DNA from: Phlegmacium glaucopus
Taxonomy: Eukaryota; Basidiomycota; Agaricomycetes; Agaricales; Cortinariaceae
Assembly: GCA_015039465.1 (NCBI GenBank)
Contig: MU130378.1
Coordinates: 1,988,570 to 2,052,569 of the forward strand
DNA length: 64,000 nt
Direction: 5' to 3'
A program made the translations under genes and the position numbers. Each line of letters begins with the position of its first letter. The stretch's first letter is position 1. This document shows, one piece after another, positions 1-12,691 of this stretch. The notes under the pieces are model-generated. The model saw nothing but the letters and a program-made list of their open reading frames with translations. It ran no database searches and was not told the DNA's origin.

Positions 1-2154
1 CGGGTTGTTACCATCACCGTCTCTACACCAAGCTCTACATCGTCTTCGTGTCCATCGCAGGCAACGAACGCCTCTAAAGCTGAATTATGCAGCTGGCGGG
101 CATAACTCAAGTCTAAAACTTCCAGATTAGGGGTGGCTTTCCCGAGGGCCGCCATCATGGAATCAGTAACCATTTTAAGTCCTGACAACCGTAGTTCCCT
201 CAAAAGCAGATGCTCCCGGCGATTGGTAGCTGCGACTGCTAATGCTTGTATCCCGCTAGCATCCATATTATTGCATCTACTCATGTTGAGAACCACAATC
301 TGGGGACAAAAATTGGAGATAATGTCACAGGTTGTGTTCGTGACAGCCCCTAGGCCTCTGACCGAAAGGGTTTGGAGCGACCTGGAGCGGACGAGGAGAT
401 TGTGCAAATTCCGGGTTGTCAACCCAGTGCAACTTTGAAGGTTTATCGACGTGAGCTGTGTGTAAGATAGCGGTACACGAGGACTGATGAAAGAGAGATC
501 ATTGGTAATCTCTGTCATATCCTCCGGAACAAGTTGAACATGACCTGCAAAATTCAACGACTGGATGAACGTCCCTGCTGATTTGGTCAAACGAAGGATG
601 AGAGCTGAAGGTAAGCCAGGGAATGAATGAAGGTCGAGGTCACTCCACAGCTGTCCATCAAATACGAGCTCCTGCCACGACTTAGAGACCTACAAGAATA
701 AAATATTAGTATCTGTGCTAGATGTCTAGATATTTTCTGAAGCATACTCTACTCAATTTGAACAGCTCTCGAATCCCTTTATCCCTGCCTACCCATCGGC
801 TTCTGGAAGATGAGGCCTTTGCGGCCGTCAAACGGCCGCTATTAACTGATCGTATATAGTCTCGCTCATGTACGTGAATAAGGACACGAAAAATGTGGAG
901 CCGAAGTTCTCTGGGAAGCCAAAAGTCAAAGTAGTTCTGGATGACAATTGGAAATGGTTGAAATATATCAGTGGCCGTAATGGGTACAAGGTCCAGGGCC
1001 GAAAGAGGATATGGTGATGACTTGGAACGAGATTTGCCCTTGAGTAGCATACGGGTTGAAGACTTGAGGAGCAAATGCTCCGGTAGCGATGGGATGGCTG
1101 ACGGTTGGGTGTGGATAATGGGCGATCCACATGGCCTTGAGACTGTGTACCATGAAGTAGCAGAACAGTCCCCCGACTCCACATTATTGATTACTGAGGT
1201 CAATGTCGGAGTCGATGCTTCGATGGGTTTGTCAGAAGACTTCGAGGTTGAAAGGTCACTATCCCTTTTCTCGAATATAAGAGATAGATTACTGGGCGTT
1301 CGTGAAGGTCCAGTCGTTAACGGTCGATCAAGTATTGAAGAGGCAGCAGGTGGAACAGATATTTGGTGGGATAAATTAGAAAATGATTGAGACCGAGATA
1401 CAGTATGCATCGTGACCTCTTGTGGGTCTTGGGGTTTAAATTCAGATGAAGAGGGTTCCGTTAGGGATACACTGGGAAGAAATTGATTAGCGGAATCTGA
1501 TAGAGCGGGGTGACTGTCATTCCTAGGTGGTGGACTATACACTCTATCATACGGCGATTGACACGGTGTTGGTAGGACGCCATGGTCGGGATTAAGCTGA
1601 ATTAGTGAGAATGTCAAGGGAGGCAAGAAAGGGAATCCTTCCCTTTCCTTGCCTTTGGAGGAGGGCGGGGAATCGAGAGATGAAGATTCAATGTCTGATG
1701 TATCAAGTTGCTCCATGCTTTCAACGGATGGACTGCGCTGGCCATATCTATTATCGTCAAACCCAGGGGATGAGAAACTAAAGGACGACGGGCTGAAAGC
1801 GGTCGATGAAGACGAGCTTGTGTAGGCTCGAAAACTTGAGATCGAGGCTACGCTTGGAGGGGAAGAAGAATCGAAGAGATCGTATACGATCGACGAGGCA
1901 CGGATAGCCATAGGCTTCGTTCTTTCTTTACCTTTGGCAATAGTTGGTTGGACAAGAATTTCAAGCCCGAGGTCCAGCTCCCCAGACGTGGATGATTCAT
2001 CATGAGAAGACATGGGTGGAGCAATGTCTTGAGCGACAGACTCTGACTCAGGCTTAAGTTGCATACTAGGGGAGGTGGCTCCAGAAGCAAGACCATCATA
2101 TGGGTCAAACTGAAAGAGGGCCTCGTCGGTATCGATGTCAGGTGGTATGTTCAT
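1..2154 (-). CDS. F-box/leucine-rich-repeat protein, 3' end outside window
   Basis: This is a probable substrate-recognition subunit of an SCF ubiquitin ligase. Exon 1 (2154-748) starts at MNIPPDIDTD and encodes about 400 residues of Ser/Pro-rich, probably disordered sequence. An F-box follows, beginning at FWLPRELRLHIFRVLI. A 58-nt intron (690-747, GTATGC...TTGTAG) joins LSR to VSKSWQELVF, the expected end of an F-box helix. Exon 2 runs off the left edge and reads as leucine-rich repeats, for example LTSINLQSCTGLTTRNL, IVVLNMSRCNNMDASGIQAL and LEVLDLSYARQLHNSALEAF. The layout resembles Grr1/Pof2-type fungal F-box/LRR proteins, but the long disordered N-terminus is family-variable and I cannot name the ortholog. 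The C-terminus is missing from this window. Confidence 0.88.
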
Positions 2155-2461
2155 GATAAGGTCGTTGACTCAGTACATGTCTGCAAGTCCTCCATTTCTA
2201 GAGATCCGTGATGTGACACACACAATCACAGATGTATGTCAAATCAGGTATATAACACTGCACACTTTTGTATCATAGTTATACGTAATAAAAAGACGAC
2301 AGCAATCCCGAACTAGGTTAAACAATAGCAAAGGCGCTAATAGCACATCAAAAGTAATATAAAAATGTCAAGTATATGCTAAGAGTTGGCGAATGAATAT
2401 GGGTACTAGTAAGAAACAAGAAAAAGAATCTTGATACGCGACATTCAAGGTGGACGACAGT
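2155..2461. other. Intergenic, promoter side of the F-box gene
   Basis: This is the spacer between the 3' end of the YABBY-like gene and the start of the F-box/LRR gene, both on the minus strand. It is AT-rich. I see no ORF with coding character and no clear RNA gene. It should hold the terminator of the first and the promoter of the second. Confidence 0.5.
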
Positions 2462-2856
2462 TTAAGACGCCTTGGGATTCTCCCTGGCAGTCTTCCAGTT
2501 AGACGTCGCGAGTTTGAACCTATCGTCAAAGTAAATCCTACTGTTACACGCCAAAATGCACGACGTGACGAACCTGTCTTTATGCTGCATATCAGGTTCA
2601 TCTTCCTTGAGACGCGCCATTTCGGTTTGCTACAGTGACAAGGCAAGAATATCAGTGACAACGGCACCTCCAGGAAAAGAACCAACAGAAGATACCATAA
2701 ATTTATTAAAGGCGGTAAGTTTCTTCTTGGCACCACCACTTCCGGATGATTTCGCTGCGAGACGGGCCATCCAATAAGCATGAGAGGGCGCAGGCGGGAT
2801 CGAAGGAAGGTAAACTCACTTTTCCTGGCCGGCTTTTGTGATACGCGAGGGGGCAT
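2462..2856 (-). CDS. Small YABBY/HMG-box-like protein (69 aa, four exons)
   Basis: Four short exons (2856-2820, 2754-2696, 2629-2574, 2519-2462) join into a 69-residue basic protein. It begins MPPRVSQKPARK, continues through a Lys/Gly/Ser linker into KKKLTAFNKFMQTEMARLK, and ends with FKLATSNWKTARENPKAS. The LTAFNKFM(Q)xE...P...F.LA...WK pattern is that of the small fungal proteins annotated as YABBY-domain, an HMG-box-like helical fold. DNA or chromatin binding is the family inference; nothing here shows a target. All three introns are GT-AG and the total (210 nt) is in frame, which supports the model. Single-ORF gene finders could easily miss this gene because each exon is under 60 nt. Confidence 0.82.
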
Positions 2857-3719
2857 TGATTACAATGTAGGTTAGGGAAAATTTATCGATACGCGTCCTT
2901 TTTTTGCGCGTCGACGATAAGCAGCCTGGTAGAGGAATGAAGAAAAAGCCTGCATCACTACATATGAAAGAAATTTGGATAAGGGACGGAAAGGCTTACG
3001 ACGAGTGACGGCCTATTGAGAGGACGAAACTAGTGGGTTGGGATGGGGTGCAGGAAAAAAAGGTTCAGATATGCATTTTGGTTCAAGTTGACGGAACTTA
3101 GGGCATTCAAATGACAGGGCTTCGATCCTATGCGCGGGCCCCAGACACCCCCCCGCATGAATTGCCAACCAAGTTACCCGATAACCCACGGGAAAAAAAA
3201 GCCATACGGGCAAACTCAGGTCTCGAGTAACTCATCTAGGTAACTTTATATCAGATGAAGCCTCATGTTTCTTGTTAAGAACTGAGAAACATAGTTCTGT
3301 CCAAAGGTGGCAGGGGTAACGAAGATGGGCTTTCTCGGACCCCACAGGGAGACAAGCCCAATTGACATTCCTTCATATGTATTCCGCCACATGTAAACTT
3401 GCCACAATTCAAATCACTTTCCACATATCCGCTTGCCAAAACTTGGTAGAATATCATCCCGAGGGTGCCAGGGGGTTACCAGAGAGCCAAATAAAACAAC
3501 GCGTCGGCGCGTCAACGCAATAGGAATCTAGTCGGGACCAATGTCTTTCAATACGTATCCAGACGTATCCACGTTATCCATCAGACTTCTAACAGACAAT
3601 CCCTTCTTGTGAGAATCCCTCAAGGTTTCGCGGAACCAAATGTATATTAATATGCTTGGTCTCATGCTAATCGTCCTCATCAATGTAGTCTCAGAATATT
3701 TTCCCCATGCGTGAGCTTA
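2857..3719. other. Intergenic region upstream of the YABBY-like gene
   Basis: This is 0.86 kb between the stop codon of VPS33 and the start of the YABBY-like gene. It holds short minus-strand ORFs (60-66 codons) with no recognisable product. A GC-rich stretch at about 3498-3516 repeats CGCGTC. No RNA gene was recognised. Confidence 0.45.
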
Positions 3720-6390
3720 TTAGACAACCACAGCCGGACCCTTAGAACCTGATGACTGCCCAATGCCAGCTATCCCTTCTATGATGCTCGCACCATTGAT
3801 TATCCCTGTGGTAGCAATCAAGAAATTTCGGCCTGTGCATAGATCTACAGTCAATGGCGAACGAAGTCAATCATATACAATAGTTTGGATACCTCGGTTC
3901 TGGCGTCCAACCCATCGAAGAGCAGCAATCTCGGTGTAAGTACACCCTCCCAAGAAGAACACAACAGTGGTTGTCGTATTTTCGCGTGAACCTGTAAATT
4001 TTGGTTAATTAGGAAAAGGGCTAAGAATTCAAAGCTTATGCTGTACCCAACGAAGCCAACGGACCAGATGGAATGACCTTGCCTCCCACCCTTTGCCGAA
4101 TTTCCGCCGTCTGACCTGGAATCATATTGACAACATCCTCGAAGCCTTTCCAGCCCACAATAGGATGTGCCTGAACTTTCCCCATTGATGCCTTCTTCTG
4201 GTCGCTTACATTACTCACATCATTATTTGCCTTCTCCTTCTCCGCTGGGTTGCTGATTACCCCACCCTTCTGCGCCACACATTGGACAAGTCGGATGCTT
4301 ATGGGAGCATAACCAGAATAGACAAAACTAATATCATTCTCAACTTCGTCAAGAGCTTCTGGATTGTCGTCAATAAGGAGTCGCAGAGATTTGCGAAGGT
4401 TTACGAAGGGATACTTCAGTGTTGGCTGAGTAGATGGGGGAAGGGGGTTCGGCAATAATATACCGAGTGACGGAGCCGCTAGAGAAAGCAGCAACGGCAA
4501 ATAATCGTAGCCGTAAGCCTATAGTAAGTAGGCTTCCAATCAATAAAATGTAATTTTGTCATCAATCAAGCAAGGGGTAGACATACTTGGAGGATTTCAC
4601 GCTTGATGCTTTCCAGATTCTTCGTTTTGATGCCTCCTGCAGTCAGGCTTGCTAGACACAGAAGTCGTAAAACGATTTGCATCTCTGCTCCCTGTGCAAT
4701 TAGTTCCTCAATGGCATTTATTTGGGCTGTAACTTCATAAGATGCAAGGAGATCTACTAGTATATTAGCAAAAGGCTTTCAGGTTCGGCGGGGAACATAC
4801 TCTGTTGGATCTCAAGCGATTTGTTGAAGATATCCGTTCGAGTAAGAGGAACGATCATCTCTGAGAGTCCAGTATCTAGAGCAATAATGAGAAACGTTAT
4901 CATTATTATCGACAGATAGTAAGACTCACGAAGTCGAAGGGCTTGATGTTCTGTTTGAAGGCCGCCAAGCTTGCCTACGAAATCTCGCAGTTGGGCGACG
5001 GTTTTCGTTTGGAGATTTGTCTTTCATTCTTCATTTAGACTCTGGACTGCGTCGAAAGTCAAGCGACTCACTTTATAATCTTCATCCAGGCGACGAGCAA
5101 CTTTGTTGAGCCTTTTCCCAACCAAAGAAAAGTTGATATCTCTCAATTCAGAGAAAAGAGGGTCTGTAACAGTTGTCAGGTGATGTTTTTTTTTACTTTC
5201 CTTCTTGATCGCTACCACCGGAATGGCATTCGCTGGTGGCGTTGTGTTGCTCGTGCTGGCCGCGTTGGCCGCGTTGCTGGTTCCAACTGTTGGGGGACTT
5301 AGCAACGACAGGGGCAGCTCCACGTGTGCTTTTAATTTATATTAGTATCTGCAAAATTGACTCTGTCAGAGGAAACCCACAATTCTTAATCCCTATTAGT
5401 TCGTCCACGAGGCCTTCGTATGTGAGTTGTGTTAAAAGTGGTGTGATCATATCGACCCGACGATCCAAGACAATCAACGAATCGATTTTGGATGAAGATG
5501 ACAAGAGTGAATCTGAAGATGACCCATTTGCAGTTTTAGGAGTTTGCCGTGTTAGAAGTGTTGTGAGTCGCTGTATATTTATTAGTAGAGAGTCTATTTA
5601 TAATAGACGACGACGACTTGCTTGCGCGTAGTCTCCTTTGCCGATGATTTGAGGAAAAGTCCCGAATAATTTCTGGATTGTAAGGAGGGCTTGAGTTGAG
5701 TCAAATATCACTGTTTCGTCTCCATCCTGACAAAATATATGTCGGCTATATTTCTCCAAGGAAGAAGGAGAGATCCTCACTCACAACCCACAACTCCCTC
5801 ATCGCGTTCTCGTGTTCAAGCGAGATGACATCCTTGGCGATTGGAATGAACTGGAGGTTATAAGATGATATTGTTACATCCCCCAGGACGCCTTCTTCTT
5901 CCAATATTCTTGATACCAGCGTCGAAATTCGCGGAACCAGCAGCAAGGTATAATTATGCTTCCTCGACTCTTTTGCGTGTCGCTTAATGTGATCTTGAGT
6001 CATGTCAATCAATGCAAAGTACACCGGCATCTGAGCATACCGGCGATAATTTTAACATGGTTGATCCGCGGTCGACACAGATATACGATGTTAGCAGTCG
6101 AAGAGGTGAGTGGACCCGGTTCTAGCCAGAACATCTTGTCCACGCCGTGGTGCTATCACTGTCTTTAGACGTGTCGATGACAAAACATTTTTGGATGGAA
6201 TCACCTTGAGTAAGGATACTTCGGTAACAAGACCTAGCGGCCCAGCTAATGAGGCATCCAAGACCAATGTTTTTGCGCCATTGATAGAATTCAGAGCGTC
6301 AACTAAATCTTTCTTTGCTACCTCCTTCAAGATGTTAATATCTAATGGGGCATCAGCATTTAAAGAAGTCGTCTGATCATCCGTGGCCAT
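3720..6390 (-). CDS. VPS33: Vacuolar sorting protein Vps33 (Sec1/Munc18 family)
   Basis: This is the SM-family subunit of the HOPS/CORVET tethering complexes, which chaperones SNARE assembly at the vacuole and late endosome. The start [20 protein letters not shown] is followed by the Sec1-like N-lobe ([20 protein letters not shown]). After an intron with acceptor ATAG before the codons [15 protein letters not shown] come [16 protein letters not shown] and [20 protein letters not shown]. The large central exon carries the 3a-type region ([20 protein letters not shown]). The C-terminal part includes [15 protein letters not shown] and ends in a Gly/Ala/Ile-rich tail finishing PAVVV. At least eight introns are needed; several internal junctions were placed only by frame continuity. 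This order of segments matches Vps33 rather than Sec1, Sly1 or Vps45. Confidence 0.92.
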
Positions 6391-6791
6391 GAAAATAACT
6401 CAATGCAAGCTAGTGGATTGTGGTAAGATGGCTAAAGTTACTACTGATACGACCTAGTTCAGGCCTTGTGACGCGTGACCTCCGTGAAGAGATAACTCTT
6501 CAAGGGACGCGTGACATTCCGAAAATCTCTTCGCTTCGGAGTGTTCATGCCGACTTCATCGACACTCCCTGTTAAGTCTTGTTAAGCTGTATGAAGACCC
6601 CAAAAATCTTTTAATGTCACACTCTTCAAAATGTCCTGGGATGCGTGACACTGTCAGGGATCTGTGACGTGTGACTGAAGATCAATACGGCCCGGTCCCC
6701 GCAATCTACTTATTGCAATCGCTCCGTATACATACAAATGAAATGTCTACATGTCCAAGAATGAGATAACAGAGTTTAAAGTAAAGGAAAA
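6391..6791. promoter_or_regulatory. VPS33 upstream region with repeated ACGCGTGAC-type boxes
   Basis: This 0.4-kb spacer lies between the NTE1 stop and the VPS33 start. It carries four related boxes: GTGACGCGTGAC at 6468-6479, GGACGCGTGAC at 6505-6515, GGATGCGTGAC at about 6639-6649 and GTGACGTGTGAC at about 6664-6675. Two contain ACGCGT, the MluI cell-cycle-box core of yeast. A short hairpin, TGAAGAG-ATAA-CTCTTCA, lies between the first two boxes. I infer a transcription-factor binding array; the factor is unknown. Confidence 0.4.
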
Positions 6792-9700
6792 TCAGATGGA
6801 ATTTCGGCGAGCGCTTCTCCCTTTCTTCTTCTCTGTATGATTTCCATCTTTCCCATCAATGAAGGCCGAAGGGAGTCTACCTTCCTCCTCGAATTTCTCC
6901 AAGATGTTCAGAGCTGCGACATAACCTTTCTTCAGGATCTCTTCAAATTTACTGAATTGTAGGGTTCCGTACTAAGGGATAAGTAATTTAGGAAGGAACT
7001 TTTTCCCAGTTGGAGATCATCTTACCTCCTGTACAGGCATTTGTATGTATAGACAGTTTGTCGCAGTCTTAGCGGCCTCAAGCGTGCTCACACTAGACAC
7101 ACTGCAAAAAAGTGTTGTAGTACTTCGAAAAAAAGAGTCAAGCAAGGCTGAAAACGCACTATGCCAGACGACTTTGGATTTCTGTGATGGCAGGTACATG
7201 TCGAGCATTGGAAAAGGGATTCCAGCGCATAAGCATGAGCCACCATCCGGAGATTGTATCGCCACAGTGTCTTGGAGAATTGTCATCGAGCTAAAGAAAA
7301 AAGTTGCATTAATAAGAGAAACAATCTGCAAAGGGCATATTTACAGAGCCAACATCAGAGGCGAAGATCGTATTTGCGCCCATCGACGACATAGCTGCCA
7401 CCTTTAATCAATCGTGAGTCAAAATTAGCCAATTTTTGAAGATTTTCAAATAAGGAGAAGACTATACAGGTAGATTGTCGACTAAAGTAAAATTAGACAT
7501 AGGTAAAATGACGGCCTGGAAGACTCACTATAACCTCCGTCCACGAGTAGATTGCCGTTATCGCACAAAGGAGGAAGCAGACCGACCAAAGTCATGGATG
7601 CACCTTTAAATGTTGGTCTTCTTTAGACAAACAAGGCTTAATGAGTATCAGTGTCATCTTACGAATAAATCTCCATGCATAGCCTGTCTTGTGAATTTCC
7701 ATACGAGACGTGATGATGTTTGTAGTATTGCAAAAGTAAGGCAACCACATATCCTCAATGTGAAGGTCATAGAAAGACTACCCAGATGGCATGTCAATAT
7801 CAAAGATAATAGAACAATGTTCATGCAATACCTTGTACAATGACCGATTGAATTCATGCCCCTGTAAAATATATATTTTTAGGGGCGTGATTTCACTTGA
7901 ATTCGGAATACGACGCACCGTTGTATAAGCAACAATAGGATATGTGACATCAGAAAGAATCCTCCAAATGTTACCCATTCGTCCACTGAAGTGTTTAGCT
8001 CGCCCGGTGCTTGAAATAATATCTCCCTCACGAGCATACAATCCGCCAATGAATGCTCCGATACTCGTACCTATGAATCGTAGTGAGCTATTTGATCTAC
8101 TTCGGATGCTTCAACAAGCTCACCTGCAATGTGATCAATTGGGATGCCACACTCTTCCAACGCACGTATGAGGCCCTGAACCCCGATCAGTTCAATTACC
8201 GCTCAATATAGTAGCTTCTTACTAGATGAGCAATTCCACGTGCTCCACCTCCACCAAGGACGAGTCCAATGGATTTTCCGGAAATTCTCCTGGCCAAACG
8301 CGAAAAATCGTTCATATGAGGCATGCGTTGGGGCCGGATGTCACTTGTACTACCGCGATATCTCTGGAACCCGCTTTGTACCTTTTCCTTCAAATTCTTC
8401 AGTGCCGTAACTGCATCTGGGTCTTTAGGACCAGCAGACTTGGGAGGCGGAACGACAAGTCCCTAACGGAAGCAATTGAGTACTTGACGGATAGTGCTTG
8501 TGCTAAACTCCTACCGGCAGCTCAACGTGAATATGTTGATGAACCCATGGTCGACTCTGTCATCTTCGATCAGACAAATGCAAAGAGTCAAACAGTTGAC
8601 AAACCTTGAGCCATCCACGAGTGGTCCCAGGGGTAACTGACCGATCGGAATGGAGGAGAACGAGCTCTTTGCGAGCCGTGGTCTTCATTGACATAAGGAG
8701 TCGCTCGTATTCTCCGATCGTTGGATCGTCTCCCATTCCAACGACCATGACACAATCTGCCTGATAATAACATGAGACATCTCAATTATCCAAATGGTGA
8801 TCTTGATCTTACCTGGCGTATGCAGGTTTGAGTCCATGGACTGTTCACAGGCGAATCTACGACGTAAAGCACTGTATGAAACCTTTGTTCCTGGTCAGTA
8901 AGCCACCCTGCGGACTAAAGGTGTTAGGCAGTAAGAGATAAACACAACAATAAGAATCAGGACCTAAGCTTACCTTGAGCTTGCCCATCCTAGTAAAAGC
9001 ATGTCGTCCCAAGTGGTTCGCAATAATGGCTTGATTAAGATAAGAAGTTGATGCACCCATGCCTTCTAAGGCTGTTTGCAGTTTTCTAGCAAAGGCTTCG
9101 ATAGGAACGCTCCGTGATACCGGTAAGACGGCGACCGTCTTGAGATTGGTATTATTATGTCCAAGCTCAGACCCAGGCTTTCTTATTTGTCCTAGAGATG
9201 AACTGTCAACTTCATCTCTGACTCTTGAGGCTATCATGCGTAACAATCTGTTTGGTATATCTTGAGATACTGTGAAATAACATAAAATAAAATACTCACT
9301 GTGCAGTTGTTTGGGGGTTCCTTGTAGATTGAATAAGTACATCGCCTGATTTGAAGCGGCAAATACACACCTTGCTGAAATAGCATTGAATAGGGTTTGA
9401 GGCATGCGAATCAACTCTGTGTCACGGATGGCATGAACAGTATTTCTCCGAGGAGAGCTTGTGATAACGTCAAGTTCCCCGACAGTATCTCCTTGACCAT
9501 ATTCTCCTACAATTGCAACAGCGCCAGTCTCTGACTCGGTTATAGCCCGCAATCGCCCATTGATCACAATGTAGAAGCTATCACTGGCATCTTGCGGTCG
9601 CCATAAGACTTGTCCAGCATTGACTTGCATCCAATCCAAAGACGCATCAATGTGCAAAACTATCACAATCATGTCAGACAGGCACAGGAGAGTTTGTAGA

Positions 9701-12441
9701 TCCACTGACCGAGAGGCGAGAGCAACGAGATCAGACGTTTGGCCAGAGTAAGCAGGACAATAGGTCGTTTCTCAAGGATACGTTCAAGTGCATGCAGTGG
9801 CAAGAATCCAACATATGTATCAGTTTTGGCCTTGATATCAACGTAGGAAGGGGTGTTGCAAAGTGAAGCTGATAATTCTTTGTCAGTTAATTCGCCTTGG
9901 CATAAATCCCTTGTCTGACCTAGATAACCAGCAATTCCGCCGGGTTTTACAGTAAAAAGCAGTTTCTGCTCAAGCTTCTTATCCTCGAGACCTTGTGCAT
10001 TACGCCAAAATTCTGAGTAACCAGTTTCAGACGTTGGGGTGGATTTTGGTATTGGTTGTTCATTTTTTGGATATTTTTTCAACGGGAGAAGGATGTCTAG
10101 AAAACCTTCGATTACATAGAATAGGCCTAGATAACGTTTAAGAGTTCTACACCTCACGAAAATTGGTAAGAAAATAATACCTGTATTCGACTCTCCAGCT
10201 TTTGCCAGCGTAGTGCCCGCCGCATAGAATAAAATCTCTACTTCATTATCCAGACCACTTAAATAGTTACCAGACGAATGGATGGATGATCCGCCAGTCA
10301 TACTGGATATGTCATCACCAAGGTCAAGAAGCGACAACGAACCGAATGGAGAGTTAAAGGCGCTTGTCGAAGCACGACGGACCTCTGAAGGAGGGGATGG
10401 TGGAGAGTCACTGCCGCTGAGGGGTGGCTGAAGGAGTCCGATTGACTTGGCAATGCATGACATGACTTCCTCACGAAGGTCGAAGTCATCTCCAGCCCAA
10501 CGTGATGTTCCCTGACGATGTTTTGATGGTTTTCCATTATCAAATGCGTCGAAGTTGTATGGCACATGTGGTGTGTTTAATACGCTGAATGTTCGAGGTC
10601 GGGAAGTATCATTCGACACACCCTTCGGAACGAGCAGGTCACCAGCTTGGACCATATGGCGTGAGGACTTGGTCGAACTGCCCTGACTCCTTCCTGTACT
10701 ACTCCGCAACGGGATGGGTTTATTCACTATATTTCCTAGAGATGTGGTTGAAATATCTTTGGAGATAGGCTGTGGCGATAAGGTTCTCAGAGTTGGGGAA
10801 TGTGATGTACTGAAAAAATCGCTGTCGGAACCCGAAGTGCTTGAACTTGCCCCATCGAAACGGTGCCGCAGATACTGAAGACCCCCTCCTTCATAGAATG
10901 ATGTAGGAAGTGGATGGCAAGCAATGTCATTGATAGCCTTTTCAGTGCGCAAGACTTCACTTGTCAAACCAAGATATTTGTGAGCAGCATTGAATGTGAC
11001 GCGTGTAAACCGTGTTAGAATTACTGTAAAACGAATCAGTGGCAATGCTTGGAATCCCTGACAGGTCATTGTTACCTTGAACTATATGACCTGTAGCCTT
11101 CGGGAACTTCTTTGTCAACCTGCGGAAAGCTTCTGCTGGAATGACAGCTAACGTGGTGTCAACAGTTGCTCGTGCAACAACTCCTCGATGTACTTGTGTC
11201 AGGCGGCGGGTAGGGTGACGGCGGTGTGAGTGAGGCATTGGCGTGCTTGGCTCATCTTGGTTGGGGGATAAAGAACCACCTGGAGAAGGAGATTTGAAGT
11301 CATGTGCATGTACTGTCGACGCTTGTGACGAGACGGAAGATCGACGAACAGCTGGAGCGGGAGACTCTGGTTCAAACCTAAATTGGGAAGCATCACTATG
11401 AGTCCGACTCCGGGGTGGAATCGAGCCTCCTTCATCGAATTGGGCTATATCATCTGTGGAAAGATCTGAATCGTCGTCTTGCCAGCTCATTTGAACATCC
11501 TCAGTAAACAGGCTGAGGATTGTGAAGAGACTGGACAAGGTCCCACCGCTGCCAACCTCGTTGAGAAGTTGGTATCCATTCATGTCCTCGTCATCCCAGA
11601 TACTTTGCTGGACTTCCGGGGAGTTGCCAGTCTGAGCAAAGACTTGAACAGTCCCTTCCACAACACAGTAGAAACTTTTGTCCTGGTCCAGAGACAGACT
11701 ATCGCCTGCAATTAACCTTCTCGTTTGCAGATGGCGAGCCAGTTCGTGGAATACCTGCTCGGCAAGTTGCAACAACAACGATGATGTCATAAAGTATGAA
11801 CACGCACTGGTCTTTCCAGCTACACGATATCATCGTTTTATTCATTAGAGGTATGCTTGGAGAGTTTATAGAGCTTACAAATCCAAAAACTCGGACAGCC
11901 TGCAGGAAATCATCGAGATAATTGTGGAAAGTTGGCGGTGGATCTTCAAGTGGGTGAGCTCAAAAACTTCGTAAAAGGTTGGCCTGTTTACCTGTATTAA
12001 CATCGGGATGAAGTTCATTGACGTCGGGCTTTACAAGTGGTGGTTCCGTCAATTGTGCATAGTCATTGAGATACTTGAAGCGAATCCAGTAATTCAAAGC
12101 AATAGCTGAGCATGTAAATAGAACAGCGAAGTTCCAGAAGCCAAGCTAAGACACAAAATATCAAGATGACTGATCGACAAGATATAGCAGTAGATGACTG
12201 ACGGTCAAGGTCATGGAGTAGGATAGGACGGCATATATAAAACGGGGAAGCGTAATCGTTGCAAATGCAATAAGGGACTTTATCCAGGACAGAAGCCAAA
12301 CTAAATTGTTTCCACATCATGGTTAACGGATAGATGAAGATACCGAATAGCTTAAAACACACGAATAACCCAAAAGCAGGCCGATACCAGGGAAACCAAT
12401 GGGTGTCTATCAATGGATTCAGTGACCACGTCTGCATCCAT
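6792..12441 (-). CDS. NTE1: Lysophospholipase NTE1 (neuropathy-target-esterase family)
   Basis: This is an ER-membrane serine esterase that deacylates phosphatidylcholine and lysophosphatidylcholine. The chosen start (12441) gives [16 protein letters not shown] 62-nt intron (12301-12362) then leads into two hydrophobic segments ([17 protein letters not shown] and [20 protein letters not shown]). Next come the cyclic-nucleotide-binding-like domains ([59 protein letters not shown]...[10 protein letters not shown]). The C-terminal patatin domain has the oxyanion loop [15 protein letters not shown] (about 8239-8272), the nucleophile motif GTSIGAF (about 8052-8070) and the catalytic aspartate in LLVDGGY (about 7529-7550). 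The protein ends [11 protein letters not shown]. Long low-complexity linkers separate the nucleotide-binding folds, as in other fungal NTE1 proteins. An alternative ATG at 12437 is in the wrong frame for the next exon. Confidence 0.95.
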
Positions 12442-12691
12442 GACTGGCAGAATGGTGCGCTTGAAGCGCTGTGGTGGAAGACGGGCGTAAAAAGAAAGGC
12501 TTGATCTTGATAATAAAGGGTTCAGACGCTTCCTAAACGTGAACCTGCCAAAGGAGCAAGTTATGCAAACGTTGTTGATTTCTAGGATTGGATCACTGCC
12601 AAATCAGGACGGATAGGATCCGAACAACCATGTATTCATCCAAACATTGTGCTACAGACGCCGCCTTATTGTATTTAATCTAACGAAACGT

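Noticed and set aside
971..1390. 139-codon plus-strand ORF opposite the F-box gene
   Set aside because: It lies wholly antisense to the Ser-rich N-terminal exon; low-complexity coding sequence commonly leaves an open antisense frame. No recognisable product.
12435..12437. ATG giving MQTWSLNPL as the NTE1 start
   Set aside because: This frame cannot be joined to the next exon; the ATG at 12441 joins in frame through a 62-nt intron to the conserved membrane segments.
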